From assembly GCA_033002965.1 (NCBI GenBank), contig JAURVB010002738.1, forward strand, positions 1-64,000: a stretch of DNA of 64,000 nt, written 5' to 3'. The translations under genes and the position numbers were made by a program. Numbering within the stretch: position 1 is the stretch's first letter; every line of letters begins with the position of its first letter. The DNA is from Piper betle (taxonomy: Eukaryota > Streptophyta > Magnoliopsida > Piperales > Piperaceae). This document shows positions 24,600-36,759 of the stretch, piece by piece. The notes beneath the pieces are model-generated. The model saw nothing but the letters and a program-made list of their open reading frames with translations, was not told the DNA's origin and ran no database searches.

Positions 24600-26895
24600 G
24601 ATATTAGGCCAAATTGCCAATTGTAATCAAAGAAGACCACCTGGTATAAACATATGCAATTTACATAATATAAGAGCAATACAATACCCGGTAGGCATTA
24701 GCAATCTACTTGCCCATATTAAGTTGACTAATATATTTGCGATTGCATTATATTTCCTAGACTCCAAAGAAACCAAAAATAGACTGTTTATAAGTGTTAA
24801 TGACATATTTAGGGAAAATGTATCCATATCAACGCGCCCAAAAGAGAATCATCAATATTGTCACTCTCTGGAATCAATTCCGACAATGAAACTGTACAAA
24901 CAATTGCCTCTGAGAAAAGAAAAAGGGTATAAACTATCACCGTTAACTAAAACTTGCGTTCAACAAAAAATCTGTTGCGTAAACGAGAGCACTCAGAGCT
25001 TTCGGCTTCTGCTGAGCCAACACTAAGTCTGCACTAACAAGCAGCCAGGATGGGTAGAAAACGCAAGCCCAGCCAAAAATTAAGTATGCTCGGTTGAAGC
25101 TGCCACTGATGAACCACAGCTCGAAGAATATCCGTGAAAACCTTCACTCTAAAATCACCGGATACTCTATAAAACCTATAAATTTATATTTATATTAATT
25201 ATTACTCATTTTATATAAATATGAAAGACAATTAGTATTAACATATCCTAGTTTGAGACTTACACGTGAACTTCATACATGAGTCGTCTCTCGTATCATA
25301 TAAAAATAAATTTATGGGTTTCATTTTAAAATAACTAGTTTTTTTAAAGAACTTAAAAATTTATATTTATGTTATAAATGTGAGACAATTAATATTAACA
25401 ATAAAAATATTAAAGACTTAAGTTTTATGAGCCGTTTAGTAGTTAGCATAATTTAATCTAGGAAAAATGCACGTTGTGCAATTCTTAGCCTTTAATAATT
25501 ATTGGAATAATTCCTAATATGCAAACTCAACAGTCATCCTTTTCACATAGTTAGGTTTTATTGGTGCATTGTTTGGGGCGTCGTCAAATCACGCATATGA
25601 TGGCCTCAGACGTTTCTAAAACATCCTTTAAATAGGCGATACCACTTGACCGATAACCCAACACATCGCACCTGTAGTAACACCTGGTATTTTTGATTTC
25701 TTTCCTGTTTCACTTACGCATGAGGATAACATTGTTATTTTTTTAAAAAACTTATGCCAACTCGTCAAAATATGTTCCTTGTGAATAAAACAATCCAAAT
25801 ATCTGTCGGTGCACCAAACTTTTCTTCAACATTGTTGTTTGAACAAGTACAATTTCTAGATTGGTTTTGTTTGTGAAACTAGTTACAAACTATTTCGACA
25901 TCGTAACTAGTTGTTGAGTGTTATACAGATCTAAATTTTGGGCTCTAAGAATCTCTATCTTTATAATTGATATTTATCCTAGTCTTTGGGAATTAATTCA
26001 TGTATTACATTGAAAAAACTACAATGACTCGCTTCATCAATTTGTGATGTTGAACGTGGAAATTTTGCTTTAATGACTCTAAAATTTCCTTGTGTCTAAA
26101 TATAAGTACAAATTATAAGATGGCTAACATTAATAATAAGTAATTTGGTTAGATTTTAATGTTAGAAAAAACTAGTTAATTACTGCATCAACCTGGAGGA
26201 AAGTTTGAGCCAAGCGTCCATGCTAATTGAACTTAATTAATGATGCTCAATTATTAAAATAAACAAGGCAAATTTTATTTGTTCAAGTTGGACTTATTTT
26301 TAGAGTCCAAACATAATAACATATAATCTCAAAATTACTGCATGATTATTTTTGAAAATATTTTTATTTAATATAATAGTTTTTAAAAAGAGATTTTATT
26401 TTTTAAAATTGTAAACTGGCGAAAATGTTTTACATGATTATCAAGATAGGTTCTCTATAATGATCAAGTTGCCCTCATGATGACTTCAGTTAAATATATA
26501 TATTTTATAAAATATATTGATAATAACCAAATAAATAACTCCACCGTTTTAATTAAACCAACCCAACCCATATTTTTATCTTTTTAGAAAATATTATAAA
26601 TGTCCGAATTTCTCAAAATTTTAAACTTGTATCACACTACTCATTTTTAAAACTTTTACATCAATTACGACCAAATCTCATTATTTTTTATTCAACAATA
26701 AAAATACTTATAAAAATTTTATTTTTTATTCAAAATAACAATGATAATAAATAGAAGTTATAATCCTTATTAATTTTATATATCAAAATAAAAAGATTGG
26801 CAATGATGAATAAATTATAAAATTATATTATTTTTTAGTTATAATTCAAAATATAAACTTTTAGATTTTGTTTGAAATTTAATTGATCAAAATTT

Positions 26896-26932
<37 letters not shown>

Positions 26933-27397
26933 CGGTGTTTTAAATTGAACTTATTATATTTTATTAGAAATTAAAAATTTGTTTAAACTAATATATTTTA
27001 AATTTAAATATTTTTTTAACAAATATAAATATCATTTGTCATTTAGAATGTAAGAAAAAATATATTTAACAAAATTTGAAGTCAAATTAAGGGTATTAAT
27101 ATCAATAAAATAAAAATTTATAAATTAAATATATTTAAAATATAAAAATTGGCACCACTCTAAATAAAAAACTGGAGATTTGGTTATATGTAAAATAAAA
27201 ATATAAGATACGGTTATACTATAAAATTTTAAAACATGATTATTTACTATATTTTCCTTTTTATCTTTATTATTTGAGAAAACACCGGAGCTCGGCTCGG
27301 CCAGCCAACTCGGCGTTCACGATCTACACCAAATTGGGGGCCGAAAGGGACGAGTGATCGCCGATCACGACGAGGAATAGGGATCTGAGGTCGAGCA
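24600..27397. other. AT-rich spacer upstream of COG6
   Basis: Very AT-rich DNA, no gene supported. A short frame at 24724-25026 shows no family resemblance. The last 100 bases become GC-rich where the COG6 5' UTR begins. Confidence 0.45.
26899..26930. repeat. (AT)16 microsatellite
   Basis: An uninterrupted AT run of 16 units lies in the spacer. Confidence 0.95.
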
Positions 27398-29680
27398 ATG
27401 GCGGTGGCACTAGCCCCCGGCCCGAGCAGGAAGGTGTTAGAGGCGCGCACTGACTCGCCGGACGTCGTCGCCTTCCTCGCCGCCCTCTCCGACTTGTACC
27501 CGACAACAACCCCCACGCCCGCCGCTCCCTCCGCTCTTCCATCGAGCGCCGATCCCTCGCCATCGACCACGACTTCCTGCTCGCCTCCCAGCCCGCTCCT
27601 CAGGTTCTGAACACTCCAAGCCCCGCTCTACTGGAGATATCATCAGTACAACGGCGAGGCTAAAACAGGAACTTGAGATTATAACGCAGCGACAAGAGAT
27701 TGTTTCTTGCTTTCTTCTTTACTATCAACTTTCAATTGATGAAGTACGTTTTCTCTGCAGTTGCACCTATGGTTCAATTATTTCTCTGATCTTGAATGTC
27801 TCATGCCTTAATGTGGAAGCATTGACGACCGAAGCTCTTCCAAGAGTTTTGTAATTTTTCTTTGCTTAGCTTGATTATAAGTTGTGCATTTTCTTCTTTC
27901 AGATAAAAGCTTTGAAAGGAGAGGAAATAAATGAAATTTTTTTCAAGGCGCTTTCTCATGTTCAACAAATTCATGCTAACTGCAAAGTGCTGCTTTGGAC
28001 TCACCACCAGGTGATATCATGTGTACCTTTATTGAACACATATATTCTATAATCTTTGGTGGCCCACATTATTCCATCTGTTAAATGGAAAGACATACAA
28101 TTATCATTTTGAGTGTTGTGTTGTAAATGGGATGATGAAAATGTTCATTGTGTGGAGCATTGTGCATGATACCATCGTATATATTGTATTGGTTAAACTT
28201 AGGAACTCAGAATTGTCTTCTAAATTAATCGGTGAGACAAGCAGGTTATTGTGTCAGCTCTTCTTGTATTGAGCGTTGGTATAGTCCATAATAGGATCAG
28301 TATCCCTGACCTAATTTTGGAATTGTGTGAAAACAAATATGTATGATGAAGATTTTTGTTTCCCACAATAATCTCAGAAATCAAATGATAAGTGTACATG
28401 GCATACGTGAACTTGCGTGTGATTAAGCCACTACTTAAACCGTTTATAGACCTTCCCTCAGGTGGATTTTTTTTTCATTAACAATTAAATGTATTGAAAT
28501 ATTAGACAATCTGAAAATCACTTCTAATATTGTCAAATAAAACTTTAGGGACTGCAACACTAAAATGATTCCCATCATTAATATGGGGGTTGAATCGAAT
28601 GTTCTATTCACGTGATCTATTCTTGTTTTGAACCTTTATTATTATTATTTCTGGACATACTCGGCATATTTCAAAATTGTTGGATTTTCTGTGTCTAGAT
28701 ATCAGTTACTGACTTCTAATGTTTGCTTCGATTTGATCAATGGGAAACCTTGATTTGTTGGTTAAGATATATTTAAAATGTTTTTTCCTACAGCGTGCAG
28801 GCTTAGAGTTAATGGACATGATGGCTGTGTACCAGAAAGGAGCATATGAGCGCTTGTGCAGGTGGTCTATCTTAATGAAAAAACTCGTTATATTTGAAAT
28901 GTTGATTGCTTACCCAGTTGCTTTAGATTTTTTTCTTTCAATTGCAATTACCACAAATCTGATTTTTATAATGGTATTTCTGTCTGATGTGAACAAAGTT
29001 TTAGCAATTCAATTGTTTGCATCTCTTTCTTTTTTTAAAAAAACAATTCATTCTCTGGAAACTACTTTCACAAATATTGTTTTTATAAATGGCTGCTTGC
29101 TTCATTGTACTTCCTTATTTTGTTAGTTGCAATAATTGATTGACTTTGCTTCAATTGTAGGAATTTAGGTACTCTTTTTACATGTTTTTGGTCAGTTATG
29201 GATGCTGGTTTCATTGTGTCATTCCTGCGTTCAGATATTTATTTCATGTCACATTGAGATTTTGCAGATGGGTTCAAGCAGAATGTAAGAGGTTGGGTGA
29301 TGGCGATAATCCTGACATTAATGACCTTTTAAAGACTGCCATACATTGCCGGAAAGAGAGGCCTGTCCTTTTCAAGTATTGTGTGGAAGAGGTATTAATA
29401 GGAAACCATCAATGTGCAGCAACTGCTTAATTTTCTTTGAAGCATCATTTGCTTCTGCAAATTTGATCTGATTTACTATCACTGAGGTGAGGCATGATTT
29501 ATTAGGTTGCCAATATGGGACATAAATGCATTGTTTCAGAGGTTTTTAACTACTCTCACTCGTGGAGGGCCTGGAGGTCTGCCCCGACCAATTGAAGTTC
29601 ATGCCCATGATCCGTTGCGTTATGTGGGTCGACCAATTGAAGTTCATGCACATGATCCATTGCGTTATGTGGGTGATATG

Positions 29681-30367
29681 TAGGGGTGCTAATCGAGCGA
29701 GTGAGTCGAACTCAACCTGTGTTCGAACTCGGCTCGAATAGTTCGAAACTCGTTCGAACTCGACTTGAGATCGAACGAGTTTTGAACATATATGTTCGAA
29801 TTCGACTCGAATATCTTTTATGTGTTTGAGCTCAACTCGAGCTTGAATACACTTAAACTGTTTAATTTTTTGAGCTCTTAAACTGTTTAATTTTTCTGAG
29901 CTCGAGCTTGAATACACTTAAACTGTTTAATTTTTCTGAGCTCGAACCCAGCTCTTCGTGAGCTCGAAACCGACTAGATTAAAAGTCAAAAATACCTCAC
30001 TTAAAAAAAATGCAATCAATATGGATTGAACCCACAACCTTAAGGTTGTCAACTTGAATATTTACCATCTCAACTATCTTACTTCTTTGTTATTATATTG
30101 TATATATATATAAATAAACAAATAAATATAATATAATATACAAATTATATTATTATATTATTTTATCGAGTCGAGTTCGAGTTGAGCTACAAGTCGAGTT
30201 AAAGTTATAACCGAGTCGAGTCGAGTCGAACACGACCTTGTTCAAGCTTGGCTCGTAATATTCGAGTTCGAGTTGAGTTCGAGTATTTAAATGTCGAGTT
30301 TCGAGTCGAGTCAAGCCGAACCGAACGTTAAATGCTCAGGAATTGGTTCGATCAATTAGCAACCCTA
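29681..30367 (+). mobile_element. hAT-like MITE inserted in COG6 exon 5
   Basis: A 687-bp element with inverted ends, TAGGGGTGCTAATCGAGCGA at the left and TCGATCAATTAGCAACCCTA at the right. It is flanked by 8-bp duplications GTGATATG (29673-29680) and GTGATGTG (30368-30375), 7 of 8 identical. Both arms are built of CGAGTTCGAG/CTCGAACTCG words and can fold back on each other. The insertion splits the codons for GDM and LGWLHQ of COG6. It is related to the truncated copy at 14191-14700. Confidence 0.82.
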
Positions 30368-32443
30368 GTGATGTGTTAGGATGGTTGCATCAGCAAGGAT
30401 GTTTACAACTGCTGCGTCTGTTACTTGTGTGGCATGTATGTTGTACAATGTTGTTGCCTGTTTGCTTTGTCTTATTTTCCTTGTAATTGGTGTTTATTAG
30501 GCCTTGGCATCGGAAAGAGAACTTGTCTCAGTGCTTCTTGATCCAGATGCATCAACAGATACAGGATTGATTGCTACATCAAGTGATTCTACAAAGGTAG
30601 AGCCAGACATGACATTTGTTCTTGATAGAATATTTGAAGGTGTCTGCCGACCATTCAAAGTGAGAGTGGAACAAGTTTTACAGTCATTAACGAACCTTAC
30701 TGTTTCATACAGTCATTAACTAACCTTACTCTGGAGTTTTACTATTACGCTGTAAGTTTGATACAGTTTGTTTCTAGTTTTTTTTCATAATGTGTTTTAT
30801 GTATAGAATGACTCAGTGTGCTCCAAGGATTTATTTTGTGCCTTACAGATTTCAGATCTGTTGGGTAGAGAAACATCTCTGTGCAAGACACTATGGCTGC
30901 TTAAGGAAGCTGCTCAGCAGACATTCTTTGATAATCTGGAGTCTCGCGGAGACAAACTATTAAGATATCCTCCCTTGGTCTCGGTTGATTTGTCACCACC
31001 ACCAGCAGTTATTGAGGGAGTCTCGTTGTTGATAGAGATAATTGATACATATAATAGCATGATGGTTCCTGCTTCAGGGAAAAAGCCAGAGTTTGGTCCT
31101 GAAATCACCTCTTTTATAGATCCCATAGGACAGGTATCTATGCCATTTTTTTTCTAGATAGAAGAATATGTTGGTAAATAGTGTTAGATATGCGACGGTT
31201 GTTATCTATTTTGATTGAGTTGTTCATTATTACAATTTGATTGTGCTGTGATTTTAAGCACGTAATGTTCCACGCCTGGTAGTGAGAGTTTCAGGGCTTT
31301 ATGCTGTTTGCATGACACATTGGCACCAAGGATGCTTGTTATCAAATTTGACGACTGCCAAGAAGTGAAACAAATTGTAGTAGGCATTGCAAATTTGCAA
31401 CCATAAACTAAACGATGATACTATTTTGCACTGTACAAGTACCACAAGATTACCATATAATAATAATAATTTTTTTGAACAGTAAAGCTCTGCAATCTTA
31501 AACTGACATTCAGTCATCTTTGATCTGGAAAGAAATAATTGAGTACCTAACAGGTATCTATGCCACATTCAGATTTTAGTTATTAAATGAATTTATCTTG
31601 CTTTTCATAAGGCTTGTTTATTGGGTTTTGATTGGGCCAAGCTGTTTAGTTGATGCATGAAAGTACCTTTATTTTTCTTGCATGAAACGAATATATATCC
31701 TAGTCAGGTTCATATGTTCTCCTCCTATCTGTTGTTGACATTGTACTATAACAGATGTGTGAGCAAGCTGCAGAAGCACACAAGTCTAAGGGAGCAATTC
31801 AATCATTAAGGAGAAGGAGAACGAGCTCTCACTCTGCAGTATTGAATAGAGAGTCCTCATCGGTTAATGCACTTCTCTTGGGAAGCAGTGCTAGTTCCTC
31901 TCTTGTAAGTGCTTATAACTAATTTTTAAATATAGGGAAATAGACCATATTCCTTTTGTCTTGGCGTTTATTCTTCTTGTTGTGGGCTTATCATCAGGCA
32001 TCTAACTTGCTATATCTTGGAAAGATAATAGAGTATGCTGTGTTGGTATTATCCAGTTTAATCTAGAATGGGGGTTAAACTTTTTTTGTAAAACTACTTT
32101 ACCATGCCATGTGGTTTAATGTTGATTCCCACCCTGCACTGGGCCTTGAATTTGTATTGACGGATAAGCAAAATCTTGGTAGGAATTAAATTATGAAACA
32201 CAATAAAGCCTTTGTCATTTTTTCTATCAATTCTGTATTTTCTTGTCATAATTTTGTTAAGTTACAAAGTTTGTTCGTTATGAAGAAATGTGTGTATACC
32301 ACAACTTGTAGATTTAAAACTTGGGGGTTGGGTGTGAATAAGAAGATTATTTTTAGGAAATGGACAAGTTATGATTGAGACATCATGACAAATTTGAATC
32401 TTTTTGCATGTTTTTTAACAGGAAGAGAAGAAAGGAAATGACA

Positions 32444-32813
32444 TATAACATCTCTAAAAAAGTTAAGTTAGTCCTATATCCAATATCTACCGAGGTAAGA
32501 TCTAATATATTAATAGGGATGTGCTTAAGATTTTTAATTTAATTATTTACTTTTGAAGAGATGACTAAGTTCATCAGTTTGCACTAATTAGGTAGGGCCT
32601 TTATAGGTAGTATCAAAGCGAATCTGGGATTGTGTTGGATGAATGATAGTATGTCAAGAGTCACAAAAAGAAGTTCGGATGATACAATTTCTTTAAGGTG
32701 GGTAGATTGCAACATCCCCCAAAAAATATAAGTTAGTTTTACATTTAATACCTACCGAGATCAAAGAAATGACTAAGCCTATCATTTTGTACTAATTAGG
32801 TCGGGCCTTTACA
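32444..32813 (+). mobile_element. 370-bp TRIM in COG6 intron 8
   Basis: Two LTRs (32444-32605 and 32708-32813) share words such as AAGTTAGT, ATATCTACCGAG/ATACCTACCGAG, GACTAAG, ACTAATTAGGT and GGGCCTTTA. The first is longer because of an AT-rich segment missing from the second. A worn primer site, GGTAGTATCAAAGCG, follows LTR1, and a purine-rich AAGGTGGGTAGAT precedes LTR2. The flanking 5-bp duplication TGACA is perfect (32439-32443, 32814-32818). The internal region is only about 100 bp and codes for nothing. Confidence 0.8.
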
Positions 32814-33718
32814 TGACATTACTTAATGGTTGATTTCTTGTTTTTTTCTTATGGTTAAAACTGTCAAATTTTCTATGTAAATATATTTCTGTGGATCTGA
32901 TAGTTATATTTTTCTTCTTCGAAATTTTTGCAATACAAAGAATTTAACTTTCCGAGCAAAACTTTTCATTTGTTCTCGTGATCTTATCTTGCATCCAAAC
33001 AAAAAACTAATGCTAGAGATTGAGAGTGTTTTGCTTATTTGACCAACAATTTTTAATTTCGATATGGCAAATTCATGATCATTCTTTATGCTATTATTGA
33101 AACATATAATAAATTCTTTCAAATATGCAGATACTGTAAAAGGTTGTAGGTTTTTTAATGGAAATTTTTATTATTTTTTCTATTAATTTTAATATTGTTT
33201 TTTGATGCAGAGTAATAATATCAGAAACAACCTTGATAGTTTTCCTTGTGAATTGTCTATCAGCTATTCGGCTGCCATTGCTGAATCAAGATATTGCAGC
33301 TAAGTATTCGAAGAATGTAGGCACCATGATTGAAAAGAACGTTGGTATTCTAGTTGAAAAGGAAGTCAACTTCATTTTAAGCAGATGTGGTCTGCTGAAC
33401 AAGATGTCATACGTTCAAAAGGATGCAGTGTGGGAGAAGCCTCTAGTTGAAGTGGAGGCGATGGCCCCACAATTGCTTTTGGAATGCTTGAGAAATTTTT
33501 TGAGACTAATTCAGGAAATGAGTTTGGATCCTTACCTGAGTTGAGCAAATGCAAGCGCTACACCTCCGTACTGAAACTTGTGTTGGGGTTGCTAAGGCGC
33601 TTGCAGATGCTTACGAACTTGTATACAATGCAGTCACTGATCCAAAAAATCAGTACCAGATCCTAAATCCATGGCTCAACATCGTCCAAGTCAGATAAGA
33701 TCAATTCTTGGAATTTGA

Positions 33719-34999
33719 TAATCTTTATTTTTGGCTTCTTGCTTTCATTTTAGTGATATTCCTTTTGAAGGTTATTCATCTCACAAAAATGTTTGTCCGT
33801 GTGAATTACAAAATTTTTGTTTATTTCAGTTTAATTTTCCTTTTCGCCTTGAATTGTACTTTTGTTGAAATTCTATGATAATGGCAAAGTTGGTCATTAA
33901 TATGAATGCGTACTGTCTGACTTCTGTTTGAAAGACCATACATGAAGGTAAAAAGGCCCAACAGGGATCCTCTATATCTGTTAGTTCTCTCACCTTCGCA
34001 TCTTTGTGACACTAACCTCTTATATTCTATCCATTGTTGTCGGACCATCCTCCTTTCTCTCTCGTGTATTCAAACACTGCCATGCCTTTTCAGTTGCATG
34101 AAAACCGTGATGGTTTTGATCATGCATAATTCTTGTAGACTGTTCTTGCATAGACCACAAGGTGGTATATTTTTTTAACTGTGCGTCCCTTTTTTTGCTG
34201 GAGTATGTAGTGGCATATGAACGAAAAAAGCCCTCGCACACTTGAATTGTGAGATGGTCCTTTTCAGTAATGATCATTGCCAGTAGTACTTTCTTCATAA
34301 TTCTGTGAATCGTAGAAAAGGGTGGACACCTGTATTTCTTCCATTGGTTTCAATTATAATTATAAATCTTAGGAAGTGTTTTTATATCTTGGGTTGGATA
34401 CTTCACTAGTCTTGCTCGTGAGGTATGTATAAAATTGTTATATTTTCGTAAAGGAAGTTATGAACAAATTATAAAACTTTCCGGAAATCCTTACACTGAG
34501 AATCTGCGATTTGGGTTCCAAAGAAGTAGAGTTTAATACATACTGATTGACAACGTACATTAGGGATTGACATTATTGGTAATTTTTCTGTAAGACTAAG
34601 TTAAAATCAGAGGATATTTAGCTGTCCTTCTGATTTTACTTTATCTCTTTTATATTGCATAAATTAGTATTCAAAGTTAGTGGAAAAGCCAAAATGCAAT
34701 TCACCCCTTACCTATGACAAAAGCTGCAATTCGTTCCACTCTTACCTAAATGTGAAAATTAGAGGACTGTTTAAAGACTCGGGTCAAAGTGCCAAATCAT
34801 CTCTTAGACATCAATTGTAATCGTCTGAGTCTCAACTTCTAAATAAGATTCTGGGAAAAAAGTCTTCTAAATAATTTACAAATGAATTTATTTTTTCTTA
34901 TATTCCAAAGATGTATGGGTCTTTGAACCTGAAGCTGGAGCTATAAAGCTTATAAACATGTTAAGCCTAGCTGAGAGGCAGCGCCATGCATGCGAGTAG
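33719..34999. other. Spacer between the COG6 and PPR remnants
   Basis: This should hold the former COG6 3' UTR and the PPR promoter. I see no additional gene. Short frames near 33942-34298 have no recognisable features. Confidence 0.45.
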
Positions 35000-36752
35000 A
35001 TGATCCCGGAAGAAGCAGCGGCAGCACCACTGCCAACACCAAACCCGAGAGCGGTCAAGCTGCAATTCTTTCACTCGCTCGACTCCTGCAACTCGTTCCG
35101 GCAACTCACCCAGGTCCACGCCCGCCTCATCCTCCATGGCCTCTCTCGCAGGTCCCCCTTCCTCCTCTCCAAGCTTCTCTCCTCTTCCCTCACCCTCGTC
35201 TCCTCCGCCGCCCATCTCCTCCACGCCCTCCGAGCCTTCCACCACTTCCCCATCACCACCTCCTTCCGATGCCTCGCCGATTCCCGGTTCTCTCCTCCTC
35301 CTCTCCCCCACCAATACTACTCCACGCTTTACAATCAAATGCGGCAACCATGTCGAACCCGACTGCTTGCCCTACTCCTTCTAGCTCACTTTTTGCACCA
35401 AGCTCGGCCTGCTCTCCCTGGCTGCCAGTTCCACGCTAGGGTCATCGCAGACGGCTTCTCCTCAATGTCTTCGTGCAGACCAATTTGATCAACATGTATT
35501 GCTGCCGGCAGCGGCAGCCTTGGGTGTGCACGATTCTTGTTTGATGAAATGCCCACTCGAACTATTGTCCCGTGGAATTCCATGGCCTCCGGGTACATGG
35601 GGCTCGGTGATCTTGGCAACGCGAGCGTGCTGTTTGACGATATGCCGCAGAGAAATGTCGTTTCCTGGACAACGGTCGTCGCCGGGTGCGCTCAGTCCGG
35701 GAAGTGCCGGCAGGCCTTGTCGTATTTCCGGCAAATGCTTCGGTACCGGGTCGAGCCTGATCAGGTTGCAATGGTGGCGGCGCTGTTGACTTGCGCCGAG
35801 TTGGGTGATTTGAGACTGGGTCGTTGGATTCATGCCGACGTCGACAAATTGTATGCAGGGAGAAAGAGACCGTCGTCGGTTGACGCAGAGCTAGTGCAGC
35901 AGCGATTGGTTTCTCTCGACAATGCCCTCATACGTATGTATGCGCAATGTGGGGTGGTCGATAGAGCTCATGAGGCCTTCGAGAAGATGGCCCGGCGCAG
36001 CGTTGTCTCGTGGACGACCATGGTCATTGCGTTTGCCATGCATGGACGTGGTGAGGATGCGTTCAGAGTGTTCAAGAATAGCTCCTGATGGAATCGCCTT
36101 CTTGGGTTTGCTATGTGCTTGCTGTCATATGGGATGGGGTTGATGAGGGGCGAGCAGTGTTTGAGCATATGAGTTGAGGCCTGCAGTGTTTGAGCGCATG
36201 AGCAGTGTTCATGGGTTGAGGCCTGCAGTGGAGCATTATGGATGCTTGGTGGATCTGCTGAGCCGTGCGGGGGCTTCTTAGGGAAGCGCGGGTGGTCATC
36301 AACACGATGCCCTTCAAGCCCAATGATGTGGTGTAGGGTGCTCTTCTCGGTGGTTGTGGAATCCACAAGAACGTTGAGCTTGCTGGTGTTGCTGCGGGGA
36401 ATTTGGGTTTCGAAGAGCTGCAACCTGAGAAAGCTGGGGGCTACCTCGTGCTTTTGTCCAATTTGTATGCTTGTGGCAGGGATCGGGGGCATGTTGTCAA
36501 GATGAGGGAGGCTATGGTTGAGATGTGTGTGAAAAAGCCCCTTGGTCGGAGCTGGATCCAAGTGAAAGGAGTCGTGCATAGATTTGTGTCCAGAGATCAA
36601 TCACACTGTCGAATTGATCAAATTTATGGTTGATAGATGAGCTCACAGCCCTTGCTAAGTCAGAAGGCTTTGCTCCAGATCTGTTGCTGGACGGTGAGGA
36701 AGACCGCCTGGATAAATGTGACACGCTTAATTTGAAGAGCTTGACTCCTTGA
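35000..36752 (+). pseudogene. PLS-class pentatricopeptide repeat (E/E+ type) gene, broken, intronless
   Basis: PPR proteins of this class bind organelle RNA and commonly guide C-to-U editing. The start MIPEEAAAA leads into QVHARLILHGL. PPR motifs follow: FDEMPTRTIVPWNSMASGY, FDDMPQRNVVSWTTVVAGCA, NALIRMYAQCGVVDRAHEAF and RSVVSWTTMVIAFAMHGRGE. The E/E+ region has GGYLVLLSNLYACGRD, KKPLGRSWIQVKG and IDELTALAKSEGFAPD. The coding trace changes frame near 35345, 35385, 35463, 35510, 36082, 36137 and 36628. There is a TAG at 36334-36336 where the family has Trp (NDVVW). A duplication with a 29-bp offset repeats GTGTTTGAG at 36157 and 36186, with a stop between the copies. Too many lesions of different kinds exist for sequencing error alone. 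No DYW domain is seen. Confidence 0.82.
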
Positions 36753-36759
36753 GATATGA

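Larger units (their letters stand above)
27398..33718 (+). pseudogene. COG6: COG6 (conserved oligomeric Golgi complex subunit 6), broken copy
   Basis: COG6 belongs to the eight-subunit COG tether for retrograde vesicles at the Golgi. Exon remnants: 27398-27743, 27903-28010, 28794-28861, 29268-29391, 29506-30393 (interrupted), 30501-30751, 30849-31133, 31755-31904 and 33211-33718. Hallmarks include LKQELEIITQRQEIVSCF, FFKALSHVQQIHANCK, AGLELMDMMAVYQKGAYER, RPVLFKYCVEE, TFVLDRIFEGVCRPFKVR and YPPLVSVDLSPPPAV. Lesions: exon 1 has two frameshifts and lacks about 22 codons before the TGDIIS block. Exon 5 has an extra A near 29522, a duplicated segment of about 46 bp (near 29590-29672), an hAT-like insertion and no canonical donor after WLHQ. 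Exon 6 has a short duplication that makes a stop near 30717. Exon 9 shifts frame at least four times; the usual ending reappears in another frame and stops at 33718. Exons 2, 3, 4, 7 and 8 remain clean. Confidence 0.85.
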
